NCBI RefSeq assembly: GCF_965118125.1
Contig: NZ_OZ221288.1
Coordinates: 1,178,001-1,242,000, forward strand
Direction: 5' to 3'
DNA from: Pararobbsia alpina_A
GTDB lineage: Bacteria; Pseudomonadota; Gammaproteobacteria; Burkholderiales; Burkholderiaceae
DNA length: 64,000 nucleotides
Part shown: positions 42,109 to 51,207 of the stretch, piece after piece
How the letters are laid out: the number at the start of each line of letters is the position of its first letter
How positions within the stretch are numbered: the stretch's first letter is position 1
Made by a program: the position numbers and the translations under genes
The notes under the pieces: model-generated
Told to the model about the DNA's origin: nothing
The model's database searches: none
The model's input: only the letters and a program-made list of their open reading frames with translations

Positions 42109-42750
42109 CTATTGCCCATTCCGTTGCGCAATACGTTCAAGATACGCACAGAGCATCTCGGCAACTTCCCTGCCCCATGCATCGACCTCATCGATCGACT
42201 GCGCTCGCTCTGATACGGATTCGCCAAGCGTCGACATCGTCGTCAGCAGCATGCGCGCAGCGAGCGCCTGATCAGCGTCACTGACGCCCGGCAGGGCTTC
42301 CTGAATGAACGACAACGCGAACGTCATGGTCGCGGCTTTGCGTTCGAGCGCTTCGGGCGAAGTCCGATAAAGCGGTGCGGCGTCGTCGAGTGCCTTGCGT
42401 AGTGCGGCTTCGTCGTATTCAGTGCGGAAGAACGCTTCGACCATCGAGCGCACCCGCTCCATCGGGTGCCGCGAGGCATCGCCGAGGATGGCTTCAAGCA
42501 TCGCTCGCGTGCGATCCCATTCGTCGGTCTGCAGACGAAACAGGATCGCTTCTTTATTCGGAAAGTACTGATAGAGCGAGCCAACGCTGACGCCGGCCGC
42601 CTCCGCAACACGGGCGGCAGTGAATCGTCGCGCACCTTCCTTGATTAAAACGCGAACAGCGGCTTCAAGAACGTCAGAAACGAGGCGTGCCGAGCGTTCC
42701 TGTTTGGGCGCCTTGCGCGCTGATACCACGGGGCTTTGCGGGCTTTTCAT
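42109..42750 (-). CDS. TetR-family transcriptional regulator
   Basis: The 213-residue protein has the TetR N-terminal helix-turn-helix (FTAARVAEAAGVSVGSLYQYFPNKEAIL, about 44-72) and an all-helical ligand-binding C-terminal domain. It is divergent from an O-methyltransferase gene; between the two starts stands an imperfect 12-bp inverted repeat (42764-42800) that is the probable operator, allowing repression of both genes. The ATG at 42750 gives normal family length; the longer frame would read through that operator. No clear ribosome binding site is seen, so expression may be low. Confidence 0.88.
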   Translation of the reverse strand: MKSPQSPVVSARKAPKQERSARLVSDVLEAAVRVLIKEGARRFTAARVAEAAGVSVGSLYQYFPNKEAILFRLQTDEWDRTRAMLEAILGDASRHPMERVRSMVEAFFRTEYDEAALRKALDDAAPLYRTSPEALERKAATMTFALSFIQEALPGVSDADQALAARMLLTTMSTLGESVSERAQSIDEVDAWGREVAEMLCAYLERIAQRNGQ

Positions 42751-42763
42751 CGAAGCGGAATCC

Positions 42764-42800
42764 GAATGCGAATAGAAAATGTGACGAACTATTCGTATTC
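42764..42800. promoter_or_regulatory. Operator between tetR and the O-methyltransferase gene
   Basis: GAATGCGAATAG (42764-42775) and CTATTCGTATTC (42789-42800) are inverted copies with one mismatch in 12 and a 13-bp spacer. The site begins 14 bp before the TetR start and lies in the only AT-rich part of the divergent region, as expected for a TetR operator. Confidence 0.65.
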
Positions 42801-42877
42801 TATCGATGTGCGCACACACCGGCTAATTGATTCCCGAGCGACGAAGATTCCGGCGCTCGATTCTCTGGATACGAAAG

Positions 42878-43564
42878 ATGAACACCCTGACTCAGCAACC
42901 TGTTTCGACCGTGCTTGCTACCTTGTTTGCCGACGCCGATGCGACGGATGCACTGCTGCGCCAACAGCTGTCCGCCTTGTCGAAGGAAGAGCGCGATGCC
43001 TTCATGCAGGACGCGAAGAGCACGAACTTCAAGACGTTCTATGGACGGGCGAAAGACTTCCACCTCGCCGTGTCGAAGGACACTGCCCATCTGCTGTATA
43101 TGTTGGCCCGATCGTCGAACGCACGGACGGTCGTCGAGTTCGGCACGTCGTTCGGCGTCTCGACCGTGCATATTGCGGCCGCGCTGCGCGATAACGGTGG
43201 CGGACGTTTGATCACGACCGAATTCGAACCGTCAAAAGTGGCTGCCGCCCAGCGCAATCTCACGGCAGCTGGCCTTGTCGATCTCGTCGAGTTCCGTGAA
43301 GGCGACGCGCTCGTCACATTGGCGAGCGCGCTGCCCGATACGATCGATCTCGTGCTGCTCGACGGCGCCAAGGCGCTCTACCCCGAAGTACTGCGCCTGC
43401 TTGAACCGAAGCTGCGTGCAGGCGGCGCCGTCATTGCTGACAACGCCGACTGGTGCCCCGAGTATCTCGACTATGTCCGTACGTCCGGCCGTTACCTATC
43501 GGTGCCGTTCGCGAGCGATGTCGAGTTCTCGATCAAGCTCGGCCCGTACGCGGCTGCGCATTAA
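42878..43564 (+). CDS. Class I SAM-dependent O-methyltransferase
   Basis: The 228-residue product has the Rossmann-like methyltransferase fold of the catechol O-methyltransferase type: motif I VVEFGTSFGVSTVHIA, an acidic residue after strand two (ITTEFEPSKVAAAQRNL), GDALVTL, and motif IV IDLVLLDGAK followed by YPEVLRLLEPKLRAGGAVIADN. It should transfer a methyl group from S-adenosylmethionine to a small hydroxylated (perhaps phenolic) substrate in the cytoplasm. Control by the divergent TetR-type gene suggests induction by its substrate or a related compound. The stop is one base from the stop of the convergent DJ-1-like gene. Confidence 0.87.
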   Translation: MNTLTQQPVSTVLATLFADADATDALLRQQLSALSKEERDAFMQDAKSTNFKTFYGRAKDFHLAVSKDTAHLLYMLARSSNARTVVEFGTSFGVSTVHIAAALRDNGGGRLITTEFEPSKVAAAQRNLTAAGLVDLVEFREGDALVTLASALPDTIDLVLLDGAKALYPEVLRLLEPKLRAGGAVIADNADWCPEYLDYVRTSGRYLSVPFASDVEFSIKLGPYAAAH

Positions 43565-43565
43565 G

Positions 43566-44171
43566 TCAGTGGGCACTGGCTACGGCGGCACCGTGCGAAA
43601 TCTCGGTGCCGAGCACGGTCAGAAATTGAGCGAGCCACTTCGGATGCGCGGGCCATGCGGGGGCGGTCACGAAGTTGCCGTCGGTGACCGCGTCATCGAC
43701 GGCAATATCCGCGTACTGACCGCCAGCGAGCTTCACTTCAGGCGCACACGCCGGATAGGCAGAAATGCGTTTGCCGCGAATCACATCCGCTGCTGCGAGG
43801 AGTTGGGCGGCATGGCAAATCGCGGCAATCGGCTTGTCCGCCGAAGCGAAATGCCGGACCACTTCGATGACCTTCGGGTTCAAACGCAGGTATTCAGGTG
43901 CGCGACCGCCGGCAATCGCCAGCGCATCGTAGTGCGCGGGATTCACTTCATCGAAGCTCGCGTTGAGTGCGAACTGATGACCAGGCTTTTCTGTATACGT
44001 CTGATCGCCTTCGAAGTCATGGATCGCCGTCTTGATCCGCTCGCCTTTCTTCTTGTTCGGGCATACCGCATCGACCGTGTGCCCGACCATTTGTAGTGCC
44101 TGGAACGGCACCATCGTCTCGTAGTCTTCCGCGAAGTCGCCGGTCAGAAACAAAATCCTTTTGCCTGCCAT
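43566..44171 (-). CDS. DJ-1/PfpI-family protein
   Basis: The 201-residue protein has the DJ-1/PfpI fold with the nucleophile elbow AAICHAAQLL (Cys119, His120) and conserved acidic residues near 15 and 18. The Cys-His pair is that of the PfpI branch, whose members are stress proteins with glyoxalase/deglycase or weak protease activity. It is somewhat longer than PfpI (about 170), with an insert after the second strand. AGGAG stands 8 bases before the ATG at 44171. It is convergent to the O-methyltransferase gene with one base between. Confidence 0.88.
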   Translation of the reverse strand: MAGKRILFLTGDFAEDYETMVPFQALQMVGHTVDAVCPNKKKGERIKTAIHDFEGDQTYTEKPGHQFALNASFDEVNPAHYDALAIAGGRAPEYLRLNPKVIEVVRHFASADKPIAAICHAAQLLAAADVIRGKRISAYPACAPEVKLAGGQYADIAVDDAVTDGNFVTAPAWPAHPKWLAQFLTVLGTEISHGAAVASAH

Positions 44172-44349
44172 CGTGTTCTCCTGAGAAAGATCGAATTCCG
44201 AGGCCGGAATGCTCGAATGGCCCCGGTGAAACGCGACGTTGTACGACTTGTCGCGCACATAAATCGCCGAGTTCCGATGAAGCTTAGACGATGGCAGCGC
44301 ACACCCCTAGGGAAACAAGTGAGTTGTGGAAATAAGCCCGGGCGACGCG

Positions 44350-44694
44350 CTACTGGATGCGTTCAAAGTCCGAACCTTCACCTACGTCCGGGATTGCCAT
44401 CAGCACCTCAATAAACCTTTGCCTCTCTGACCCATCTCGCTTCTCGCTCAAGATACGGTCGGCCGTTCTCCGGGCTTCTCGCCGGGCCGCCATGCGGCAG
44501 TCGAGTTCGCGACCAGAAATCGCCCGTGCCGGATCAGCTTTGAGCTTCTCGTACGCTGAAATCACTTCCTCTTCAGACCACAAATCAATCGGGGTCGAAG
44601 TTTCTGCCATGTCCGCCTGCACGAATTCTTCCGTTTCGATGTCGTCGTGAGCGTCCTCGACTTCTGCGATGACGATAATGATCAATTTGTTCAC
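44350..44694 (-). CDS. Small hypothetical acidic protein
   Basis: I do not recognise this protein. From the GTG at 44694 the product is 114 residues: a short hydrophobic start, a strongly acidic segment (EVEDAHDDIETEEF), then a charged helical part (RELDCRMAARREARRTADRIL) and an acidic tail. An alternative start is ATG at 44610 (86 residues) with GGCGGAC just before it. Small charged helical proteins of this size include antitoxins, but no toxin-like partner lies next to it. It sits between the DJ-1-like gene and the icd terminator. Confidence 0.5.
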   Translation of the reverse strand: MNKLIIIVIAEVEDAHDDIETEEFVQADMAETSTPIDLWSEEEVISAYEKLKADPARAISGRELDCRMAARREARRTADRILSEKRDGSERQRFIEVLMAIPDVGEGSDFERIQ

Positions 44695-44762
44695 CCCATC
44701 TCAATGACGAGGCGTGAACATAAAAGTATGCCCGCACGGTGACTTGCACGTTTCGCTCACGC

Positions 44763-44806
44763 AAACAAAAACGCGGTACGCGATGCCGGAGCACCACGTA
44801 CCGCGT
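44763..44806 (-). terminator. Rho-independent terminator of icd
   Basis: ACGCGGTACG (44771-44780) and CGTACCGCGT (44797-44806) form a perfect 10-bp stem with a 16-nt loop. On the minus strand it is followed by TTTTGTTT, about 45 bp beyond the icd stop codon. Confidence 0.85.
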
Positions 44807-44852
44807 TTGTCTGTCACAAGCCGCCTAAGCGGCTCGAACGCTCAACCTATGC

Positions 44853-47111
44853 TTACGCGCTGACTGCGTTCGCGTTCGCCGTCACGCTGGCGATGGCTGC
44901 GTTGAACGTTTTGCTCGGACGCATGATCTGGTCGAGCTTGTCGAAGTCCGGCTTGTAGTAACCGCCGATATCGACCGACTTGCCTTGCACGTCGCCGAGT
45001 TCGCCGAGAATGGTCTTCTCGTTATCCGACAGCTGCTTCGCCAGCGGCGTTGCGATCTTCGCGAGTTCAGCATCATCCGTCTGCGCTGCAAGTTCCTGCG
45101 CCCAGTACAGGGCGAGATAGAACTGGCTGCCGCGGTTGTCGAGCTCACCAACCTTCGGCGACGGGTTCTTGTTGTTCTCGAGCAGCTTGCCGGTTGCCGC
45201 GTCGAGCGTCTTCGACAGCACCTTGGCCTTCGCGTTGTTCGACTTCAGACCGAGGTCTTCAAGCGACACAGCCAGCGCCAGGAATTCGCCGAGCGAGTCC
45301 CAACGCAGGTGATTCTCTTCGACGAGCTGCTTGACGTGCTTCGGAGCCGAACCGCCCGCACCCGTTTCATACATGCCACCACCGGCCATCAGCGGAACGA
45401 TCGACAACATCTTCGCGCTCGTGCCGAGTTCCATGATCGGGAACAGGTCGGTCAGGTAGTCGCGCAGGATGTTGCCCGTGACCGAGATCGTGTCGAGGCC
45501 GCGAATCACGCGCTCGAGCGAGTAACGCATTGCACGCACTTGCGACATGATCTGGATGTCGAGGCCCTTGGTGTCGTGATCCTTCAGGTACTTTTCGACC
45601 TTCTTGATCAGCTCGGCTTCGTGCGGACGATACGGGTCGAGCCAGAACACGGCCGGCATGCCCGAGTTACGTGCACGCGTAACCGCGAGCTTGACCCAGT
45701 CCTGAATCGGTGCGTCCTTGACCTGGCACATACGCCAGATATCGCCTTGCTCGACGTTCTGCGTCAGCAGCACTTCGCCCGTCTTCAGGTCGACGATGCG
45801 TGCTTCGCCGTCTTGCTTGATTTCGAACGTCTTGTCGTGCGAACCGTACTCTTCAGCCTTTTGCGCCATCAGGCCAACGTTCGGCACCGTGCCCATCGTG
45901 CGCGGATCGAAAGCGCCGTTGGTCTTGCAGAAGTTGATGATTTCCTGGTAAATCCGCGCGAACGTGCTTTCCGGAATCAGGCACTTCGTGTCCTTCGGAC
46001 GACCATCGGCACCCCACATCTTGCCGCCGATACGGATCATGGCCGGCATCGATGCGTCGACGATCACGTCGTTCGGTGCGTGCAGGTTCGAAATACCCTT
46101 GGCCGAATCGACCATCGCGAGTTCCGGGCGATGCTCGTGGCATGCGTGCAGGTCGCGAATGATTTCCTCTTTCTTCGAGCTCGGCAGCGTGTCGATCTTC
46201 GAGTACAGATCGACCAGACCGTTGTTCACGTTCACGCCAAGTTCGTCGAACGTCTTGCTGTGCTTCGCAAATGCGTCCTTGTAGAAGATCTTGACCGCGT
46301 GACCGAACACGATCGGGTGCGAGACCTTCATCATCGTTGCCTTGACGTGCAGCGACAGCATGACGCCCGTCTTGCGCGCGTCTTCCATTTGCTCTTCGTA
46401 GAAGTCGCACAGCGCCTTCTTGCTCATGAACATGCTGTCGATGATTTCGCCGGCTTGCAGCGCGACCTTCGGCTTCAGCACAACCGTCTCGCCGCTCGTC
46501 GTCACGAGTTCCATCTTGACGTCACGTGCGTGGTCGAGCGTCATCGACTTTTCGCCGTGATAGAAGTCGCCATGCTTCATATGCGCGACGTGCGTGCGCG
46601 AAGCCATGCTCCACTCGCCCATGCTGTGCGGGTGCTTCTTCGCGTAGTTCTTGACGGCTGCCGGCGCGCGGCGATCCGAATTGCCTTCACGCAGCACCGG
46701 GTTCACTGCCGAACCCAGGCACTTCGAGTAACGCTGGCGAATCGCCTTTTCTTCGTCCGACTTCGGATCTTCCGGATAGTCGGGGATCTTGTAGCCCTTG
46801 CCTTGCAGTTCCTTGATCGCGGCCACGAGCTGCGGCACCGAAGCGCTGATGTTCGGCAGCTTGATGATGTTCGCGTCGGGGCTTTGCGTGAGATCGCCGA
46901 GCACGGCCAGATTGTCCGGCACGCGCTGTTCTTCGGTCAGGAATTCGGGGAATTCACCCAGGATCCGGCCGGACACCGAGATGTCGCTCGTCTCGACGCT
47001 GATTCCCGCGGGCGCCATGAACGCCTGGATGATGGGCAGGAACGAGCGGGTCGCCAGAAGCGGTGCTTCGTCCGTAAGGGTGTAGATGATCGTCGGCTGC
47101 TGGGTGCTCAT
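44853..47111 (-). CDS. icd: NADP-dependent isocitrate dehydrogenase, monomeric type
   Basis: This enzyme converts isocitrate to 2-oxoglutarate and CO2 with NADP in the citric acid cycle. The 752-residue length and sequence belong to the monomeric (IDH-II) family, unrelated in length to the 416-residue dimeric enzyme; segments such as SMGEWSMASRTHVAHMKHGDFYHGEKS and NPSPKVGELDNRGSQFYLALYWAQELAAQ are characteristic. The ATG at 47111 was chosen over a longer frame because family proteins start close to STQQPTIIYTLTDEAP and a GAGAGAAG stands before it. The gene is single, ends in a strong terminator, and is divergent from the DUF3141 operon. Confidence 0.96.
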   Translation of the reverse strand: MSTQQPTIIYTLTDEAPLLATRSFLPIIQAFMAPAGISVETSDISVSGRILGEFPEFLTEEQRVPDNLAVLGDLTQSPDANIIKLPNISASVPQLVAAIKELQGKGYKIPDYPEDPKSDEEKAIRQRYSKCLGSAVNPVLREGNSDRRAPAAVKNYAKKHPHSMGEWSMASRTHVAHMKHGDFYHGEKSMTLDHARDVKMELVTTSGETVVLKPKVALQAGEIIDSMFMSKKALCDFYEEQMEDARKTGVMLSLHVKATMMKVSHPIVFGHAVKIFYKDAFAKHSKTFDELGVNVNNGLVDLYSKIDTLPSSKKEEIIRDLHACHEHRPELAMVDSAKGISNLHAPNDVIVDASMPAMIRIGGKMWGADGRPKDTKCLIPESTFARIYQEIINFCKTNGAFDPRTMGTVPNVGLMAQKAEEYGSHDKTFEIKQDGEARIVDLKTGEVLLTQNVEQGDIWRMCQVKDAPIQDWVKLAVTRARNSGMPAVFWLDPYRPHEAELIKKVEKYLKDHDTKGLDIQIMSQVRAMRYSLERVIRGLDTISVTGNILRDYLTDLFPIMELGTSAKMLSIVPLMAGGGMYETGAGGSAPKHVKQLVEENHLRWDSLGEFLALAVSLEDLGLKSNNAKAKVLSKTLDAATGKLLENNKNPSPKVGELDNRGSQFYLALYWAQELAAQTDDAELAKIATPLAKQLSDNEKTILGELGDVQGKSVDIGGYYKPDFDKLDQIMRPSKTFNAAIASVTANANAVSA

Positions 47112-47532
47112 TGCTTCTCTCAAGATCGGAAAACGCAAGGGGAAATCGACTGCGGCATCTGAAGCTGCAGTACGAAACCGCAATTTTGCCTTATTCGGCG
47201 CGGGAACGGGCGGCAGACGCCCGATTCCCCCGCCGCATCGGCGTGTTGAAGCCTCGATTCCGGATTTTTGACATCGACGCTCGAACCGCGCTCGCGCCCT
47301 ATTTGGCGAAACTCACAACAGAACGCAGTTTTTTGCACACAAGATCACGATTTTTAACCACGAATCGATGTTTCGCAAATCGAGAGCGAAACACGACGCG
47401 GATTATTCCGGATTTGTTTGATATCGCTCAAATCGTCTGCGAGTTTTGAATTTGCGCCTGACACATCGCGCTCGTACACTTAGTCTCGAATATGTCGCAA
47501 CGCAGCAAAAACTTCATGGAGCGTACCCGCCT
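47112..47532. other. 421-bp divergent control region of icd and the DUF3141 operon
   Basis: The middle of this region (about 47300-47470) is much richer in A and T than its surroundings and holds a promoter-like sequence for the rightward operon at 47452-47480. I found no leftward promoter for icd that I would call. Confidence 0.5.
47452..47480 (+). promoter_or_regulatory. Promoter candidate of the DUF3141-pta-ackA-fabI operon
   Basis: TTGCGC and TACACT stand 17 bases apart. Transcription would start near 47487, 46 bases before the chosen ATG at 47533, which supports that start over the longer open frame beginning at 47446. Confidence 0.45.
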
Positions 47533-50151
47533 ATGAACGCCTCTGCCCAATCCGGCGATGTCGACACCACCACGACGCTGACGCCGGGTCATATTGAATC
47601 GATCGATTCGCCCGCGGCCGTCGACTCGCCGCCCGCGTCGATGTTGCCCGCCTTCCCGCTTGCACCCTTCTTCGATTTCCCGTTGCAGTCGACGCTCGCC
47701 GCGGCGTTCGCTGCCCCGTTGCAAGAGTCGCTGCGATCGACTCTTGGGGCCGCGCTTTCGCCGAGCCTCGCTCCGACACTCCGCGCGACGCTGCAAACCA
47801 CGTTGCAGCCCTGGTTTCCGGTCTCCTTCGCGGAAGCAGACGGCGAGCCCGCGACGCCCTCGCCGGCCACCTGGGTGCAAACGCCGTGGTCGGCAGCCGT
47901 GGCCTATGGCATCGACACATGGCAGCGCGCCGTGTTGTACGCCGACGTGATGCGCGAGCGCGGCAATCAGTACCGCACGCACCTCGCTGAACGCGCGCCG
48001 AATGTGCTCGATTTCAACGCGGAACTGGTCCTGGACGGCCGCACGCTGCCTCGGCCCGTCAACTACGGGCTGGTGCGCATCGTTGCGCCGACCGACCTGA
48101 TGCCCGATCCCCCGCTTGAAAACGACCCGGGCCGCAAGCGTCCTTTCGTCGTGTTCGATCCGCGCGCCGGCCACGGACCCGGTATCGGCGGCTTCAAGCG
48201 CGATAGTGAAATCGGCGCCGCGCTGCGCGCCGGGCACCCATGCTATTTCGTCGGCTTTCTTCCCGACCCCGTGCCGGGCCAGACGGTCGAAGATGTCATG
48301 CGTGCCGAGGCGACCTTTATGGAAAAGGTCATCGAGCTGCATCCCGACAGTCCGGCCCGACCCGCCGTGATCGGCAATTGCCAGGCCGGCTGGCAAGTCA
48401 TGATGACCGCCGCGATGCGCCCGGACCTCTTCGGGCCGATCATCATTGCGGGCGCCCCGCTGTCGTACTGGGCAGGCTGGCGCGGCAAGAATCCGATGCG
48501 CTATACCGGTGGTCTGCTCGGCGGCACATGGATGACGGCACTGACCGGCGACCTGGGCAATGGTCGTTTCGATGGCGCATGGCTCGTTCAGAACTTCGAG
48601 AACCTGAACCCCGCGAACACGCTCTGGGAGAAGCAGTACAACCTTTACGCGGACATCGACACCGAAGCACCCCGGTATCTGGGCTTCGAAAAATATTGGG
48701 GCGGCCACGTCTACCTGAACGCCGTCGAGATGCAATACATTGCCGACAATCTGTTCGTCGGCAACAAGCTGACGCGAAACCAGATCGTTCTATCCGATGG
48801 CACGCGCCTGGACCTGCGCGATATCCGCTCTCCGATCGTCGTGTTCTGCTCGTATGGCGACAACATCACGCCCCCGCCGCAGGCGCTCGGATGGATCACC
48901 GACCTCTATGAAGACGACGACGCGATCTTCGATCACGACCGCACGATCGTCTACGCGACACACGAGAACATCGGCCACCTCGGCATCTTTGTGTCGAGCA
49001 GCACGGGACGCAAGGAACATCGCGAATTCGTCAGCAATATCGATCTGATCGACCTGTTGCCGGCGGGGTTGTACGAAGCGCATATGGGCGCGAAAACCGA
49101 ATCGACGTCGCATGTCGAACTCGTCGAAGGCGATCACGTGCTGTCGATTTCGCGGCGTCATCTCGACGACGTCCGCGCGATCGTGGCCCACGATGCCGAG
49201 AGCGACAAGCGCTTCGCCACGGCGGCCTTTGTGTCCGAGCGCAATCTGGGTCTGTATCAGGCGTTCGTACAGCCATGGGTCCGCTCCGCAGCTTCGCCGT
49301 GGTTTGCGCAGGTCTCGAGCGTGCTGCATCCGCTCAGACTTCCGTTCGAGTCGTGGTCGGATCTGAATCCCCTCGCGCGCAGCGTCGCGCTGCAGGCCAG
49401 TGCCGTGCGTGAACGGCGTATGCCTGCCGAACCTGGCAACCCGTTTCTCGCGATGCAGACGATCGTGTCGGACGCGATCGCCAGCACGTTCGACTATTAC
49501 CGCGATGTGCGCGATGCCGGCTTCGAAGCCGCGTTCGAGTCGATATATAGCCAGCCATGGCTGCAAGCACTGGCAGGCGTGGGTTATTTCGCCGATGCGA
49601 GTGCGGGCGCCGATGGCATTCCCGGACTGCATGACTCGCCCGACGCCGCGCATCGGACTCATGAGGCGCATGACGCGATTCACGAGGCCTTGCGGGCCGG
49701 CATGACGAAGGGCGGGCTTGCCGAAGCCAGCGTGCGCGCGATCCTCTACATCCGTCGCGCGCATGGCGAGGCCGACGAGCGGCGCTTCAATCTGGCGCGC
49801 GAGTTACTAGGCAACGTTTCGGACCACGGCATCCTCGCGTACAAATCGATGGTGCGCGAGCAGGCCGCGTTACTCCGCTTCGATTCGGAGGCCGCGATCA
49901 CTGCGTTGCCGAGCCTGCTCGCGAACGCCGTGCACAAGGACATACGCACGATGGCTCGCGATATTGACCGGCTCGGGACCACACTCGAACCGGATGATCA
50001 GGAACGAGCCGACCTCGCACGCGTGCTCGAGTTCTTCGAGTCGGCCGGCAAGGCCGGATCGAAGGGCGAGGCGTCCGAGACGCAATCATCCCGAGCCACA
50101 TCCTCTCAACGAAGGCGACCGGACCATGGCGCACGCACGCGAAAAATATGA
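47533..50151 (+). CDS. DUF3141 alpha/beta-hydrolase, PhaC-like with Cys nucleophile
   Basis: The 872-residue product has an N-terminal amphipathic stretch rich in Pro, Leu and Ala (about 36-100) reminiscent of phasin-like lipid-granule binding, an alpha/beta-hydrolase core (about 200-490), and a long helical C-terminus (to 872). The nucleophile elbow reads GNCQAGW, with Cys283 in the G-x-C-x-G box as in polyhydroxyalkanoate synthases rather than Ser. Asp443 (YGDNITPP) and His482 (GHLGIF) fit the rest of a Cys-Asp-His triad. Its substrate is unknown; an acyl-CoA or hydroxyacyl thioester is a reasonable inference from family and operon. It is the first gene of an operon and overlaps the phosphotransacylase gene by 26 bases. 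Confidence 0.85.
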   Translation: MNASAQSGDVDTTTTLTPGHIESIDSPAAVDSPPASMLPAFPLAPFFDFPLQSTLAAAFAAPLQESLRSTLGAALSPSLAPTLRATLQTTLQPWFPVSFAEADGEPATPSPATWVQTPWSAAVAYGIDTWQRAVLYADVMRERGNQYRTHLAERAPNVLDFNAELVLDGRTLPRPVNYGLVRIVAPTDLMPDPPLENDPGRKRPFVVFDPRAGHGPGIGGFKRDSEIGAALRAGHPCYFVGFLPDPVPGQTVEDVMRAEATFMEKVIELHPDSPARPAVIGNCQAGWQVMMTAAMRPDLFGPIIIAGAPLSYWAGWRGKNPMRYTGGLLGGTWMTALTGDLGNGRFDGAWLVQNFENLNPANTLWEKQYNLYADIDTEAPRYLGFEKYWGGHVYLNAVEMQYIADNLFVGNKLTRNQIVLSDGTRLDLRDIRSPIVVFCSYGDNITPPPQALGWITDLYEDDDAIFDHDRTIVYATHENIGHLGIFVSSSTGRKEHREFVSNIDLIDLLPAGLYEAHMGAKTESTSHVELVEGDHVLSISRRHLDDVRAIVAHDAESDKRFATAAFVSERNLGLYQAFVQPWVRSAASPWFAQVSSVLHPLRLPFESWSDLNPLARSVALQASAVRERRMPAEPGNPFLAMQTIVSDAIASTFDYYRDVRDAGFEAAFESIYSQPWLQALAGVGYFADASAGADGIPGLHDSPDAAHRTHEAHDAIHEALRAGMTKGGLAEASVRAILYIRRAHGEADERRFNLARELLGNVSDHGILAYKSMVREQAALLRFDSEAAITALPSLLANAVHKDIRTMARDIDRLGTTLEPDDQERADLARVLEFFESAGKAGSKGEASETQSSRATSSQRRRPDHGARTRKI

Positions 50152-51109
50152 ACGGCTCGTGGCCTATGCCGCGACGCTCCCTGCTACGCCGGTCGCCGTC
50201 GCGCACCCGTGTGACTACGAGTCTCTCGAGGCCGCGGTCGAAGCGGCCAAACTGAAGTTGATCGAGCCGATCCTCGTCGGGCCGCGTGACAAGATCCTCA
50301 AGGCCGCGCAAGACGGGGGCATCGAGCTCGGAGACTTGCCGATCGTCGACGCCCCGCACAGTCATGCAGCCGCAGCACTTGCCGTGCGCCTCGTGCACGA
50401 AGGCAAGGCCGAGGCCCTGATGAAAGGCTCGCTGCACACCGACGAGCTGATGGGCGAGGTCGTCGCACGCGAAGCCGGCCTGCGCACCGAGCGACGTATC
50501 AGCCACTGCTTCATCATGGATGTGCCCGGGCGCGCCGAGGCGTTGATCATCACCGACGCGGCGATCAATATCGCGCCGACACTCGACGACAAGCGCGACA
50601 TCGTGCAAAACGCGATCGATCTCGCCCATGCGCTCGATTTTCCTTCCGTGCGTGTCGCCATCCTGTCGGCGATGGAGACCATCAACGCCAAGGTGCCATC
50701 AACGCTCGACGCGGCAGCGCTCTGCAAGATGGCCGATCGCGGTCAGATCGTCGGTGCCACGCTGGATGGCCCCCTCGCGCTCGACAACGCGATCAGCGAA
50801 GACGCCGCGCGAATCAAACACATTGTTTCCGACGTCGCAGGCCGTGCGAACGTGCTCGTCGTGCCCGATCTCGAGGCAGGTAACGTGCTTGCCAAAAGCC
50901 TGTCGTTTCTCGCGGGTGCCGATGCTGCGGGCATCGTGCTCGGCGCACGCGTGCCGATCATTTTGACGAGTCGCGCCGACTCGATCATCACGCGGCTCGC
51001 TTCTTGCGCAGTGGCAGCGTTGGTCGCACTGGCAAAACGCACACCTTCAGCCGCCATCGTCAAACCGGCAATGGCCACCGAGGCAGTCGCTCAGCCTGCG
51101 CCGATCTGA
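50126..51109 (+). CDS. pta: Phosphate acyltransferase (PTA/PTB family)
   Basis: The 327-residue enzyme belongs to the phosphotransacetylase/phosphotransbutyrylase family, which exchanges CoA and phosphate on acyl groups (acyl-CoA + Pi to acyl phosphate + CoA). Family segments include LVGPRDKI, LMKGSLHTDELM, RISHCFIMDVPG and DGPLALDNAIS. There is no N-terminal MaoC-like hydratase domain, unlike the longer fused forms. Whether it prefers acetyl or longer acyl groups cannot be read with certainty. AAGG precedes the ATG at 50126, which lies inside the end of the DUF3141 gene. The acetate kinase gene follows after 98 bp and would turn its product into acid plus ATP. Confidence 0.88.
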   Translation: MAHAREKYERLVAYAATLPATPVAVAHPCDYESLEAAVEAAKLKLIEPILVGPRDKILKAAQDGGIELGDLPIVDAPHSHAAAALAVRLVHEGKAEALMKGSLHTDELMGEVVAREAGLRTERRISHCFIMDVPGRAEALIITDAAINIAPTLDDKRDIVQNAIDLAHALDFPSVRVAILSAMETINAKVPSTLDAAALCKMADRGQIVGATLDGPLALDNAISEDAARIKHIVSDVAGRANVLVVPDLEAGNVLAKSLSFLAGADAAGIVLGARVPIILTSRADSIITRLASCAVAALVALAKRTPSAAIVKPAMATEAVAQPAPI

Positions 51110-51207
51110 AGCGATCGAGTGAGCCCGATACGATGGTGCGTCGCAAACAACCGGAAAACCGAACCCGATCGCACAACGCCAACTTCCGATAAGCGCGATA
51201 TGCACAC

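Noticed and set aside
44585..44797. 70-codon Arg/His-rich frame on the minus strand
   Set aside because: It overlaps the small acidic protein gene in another frame and runs into the icd terminator.
44985..47162. 725-codon open frame on the plus strand
   Set aside because: It is antisense to the monomeric icd gene. Its product is rich in Arg, His and Leu with no family features; long antisense frames are usual in GC-rich coding DNA.
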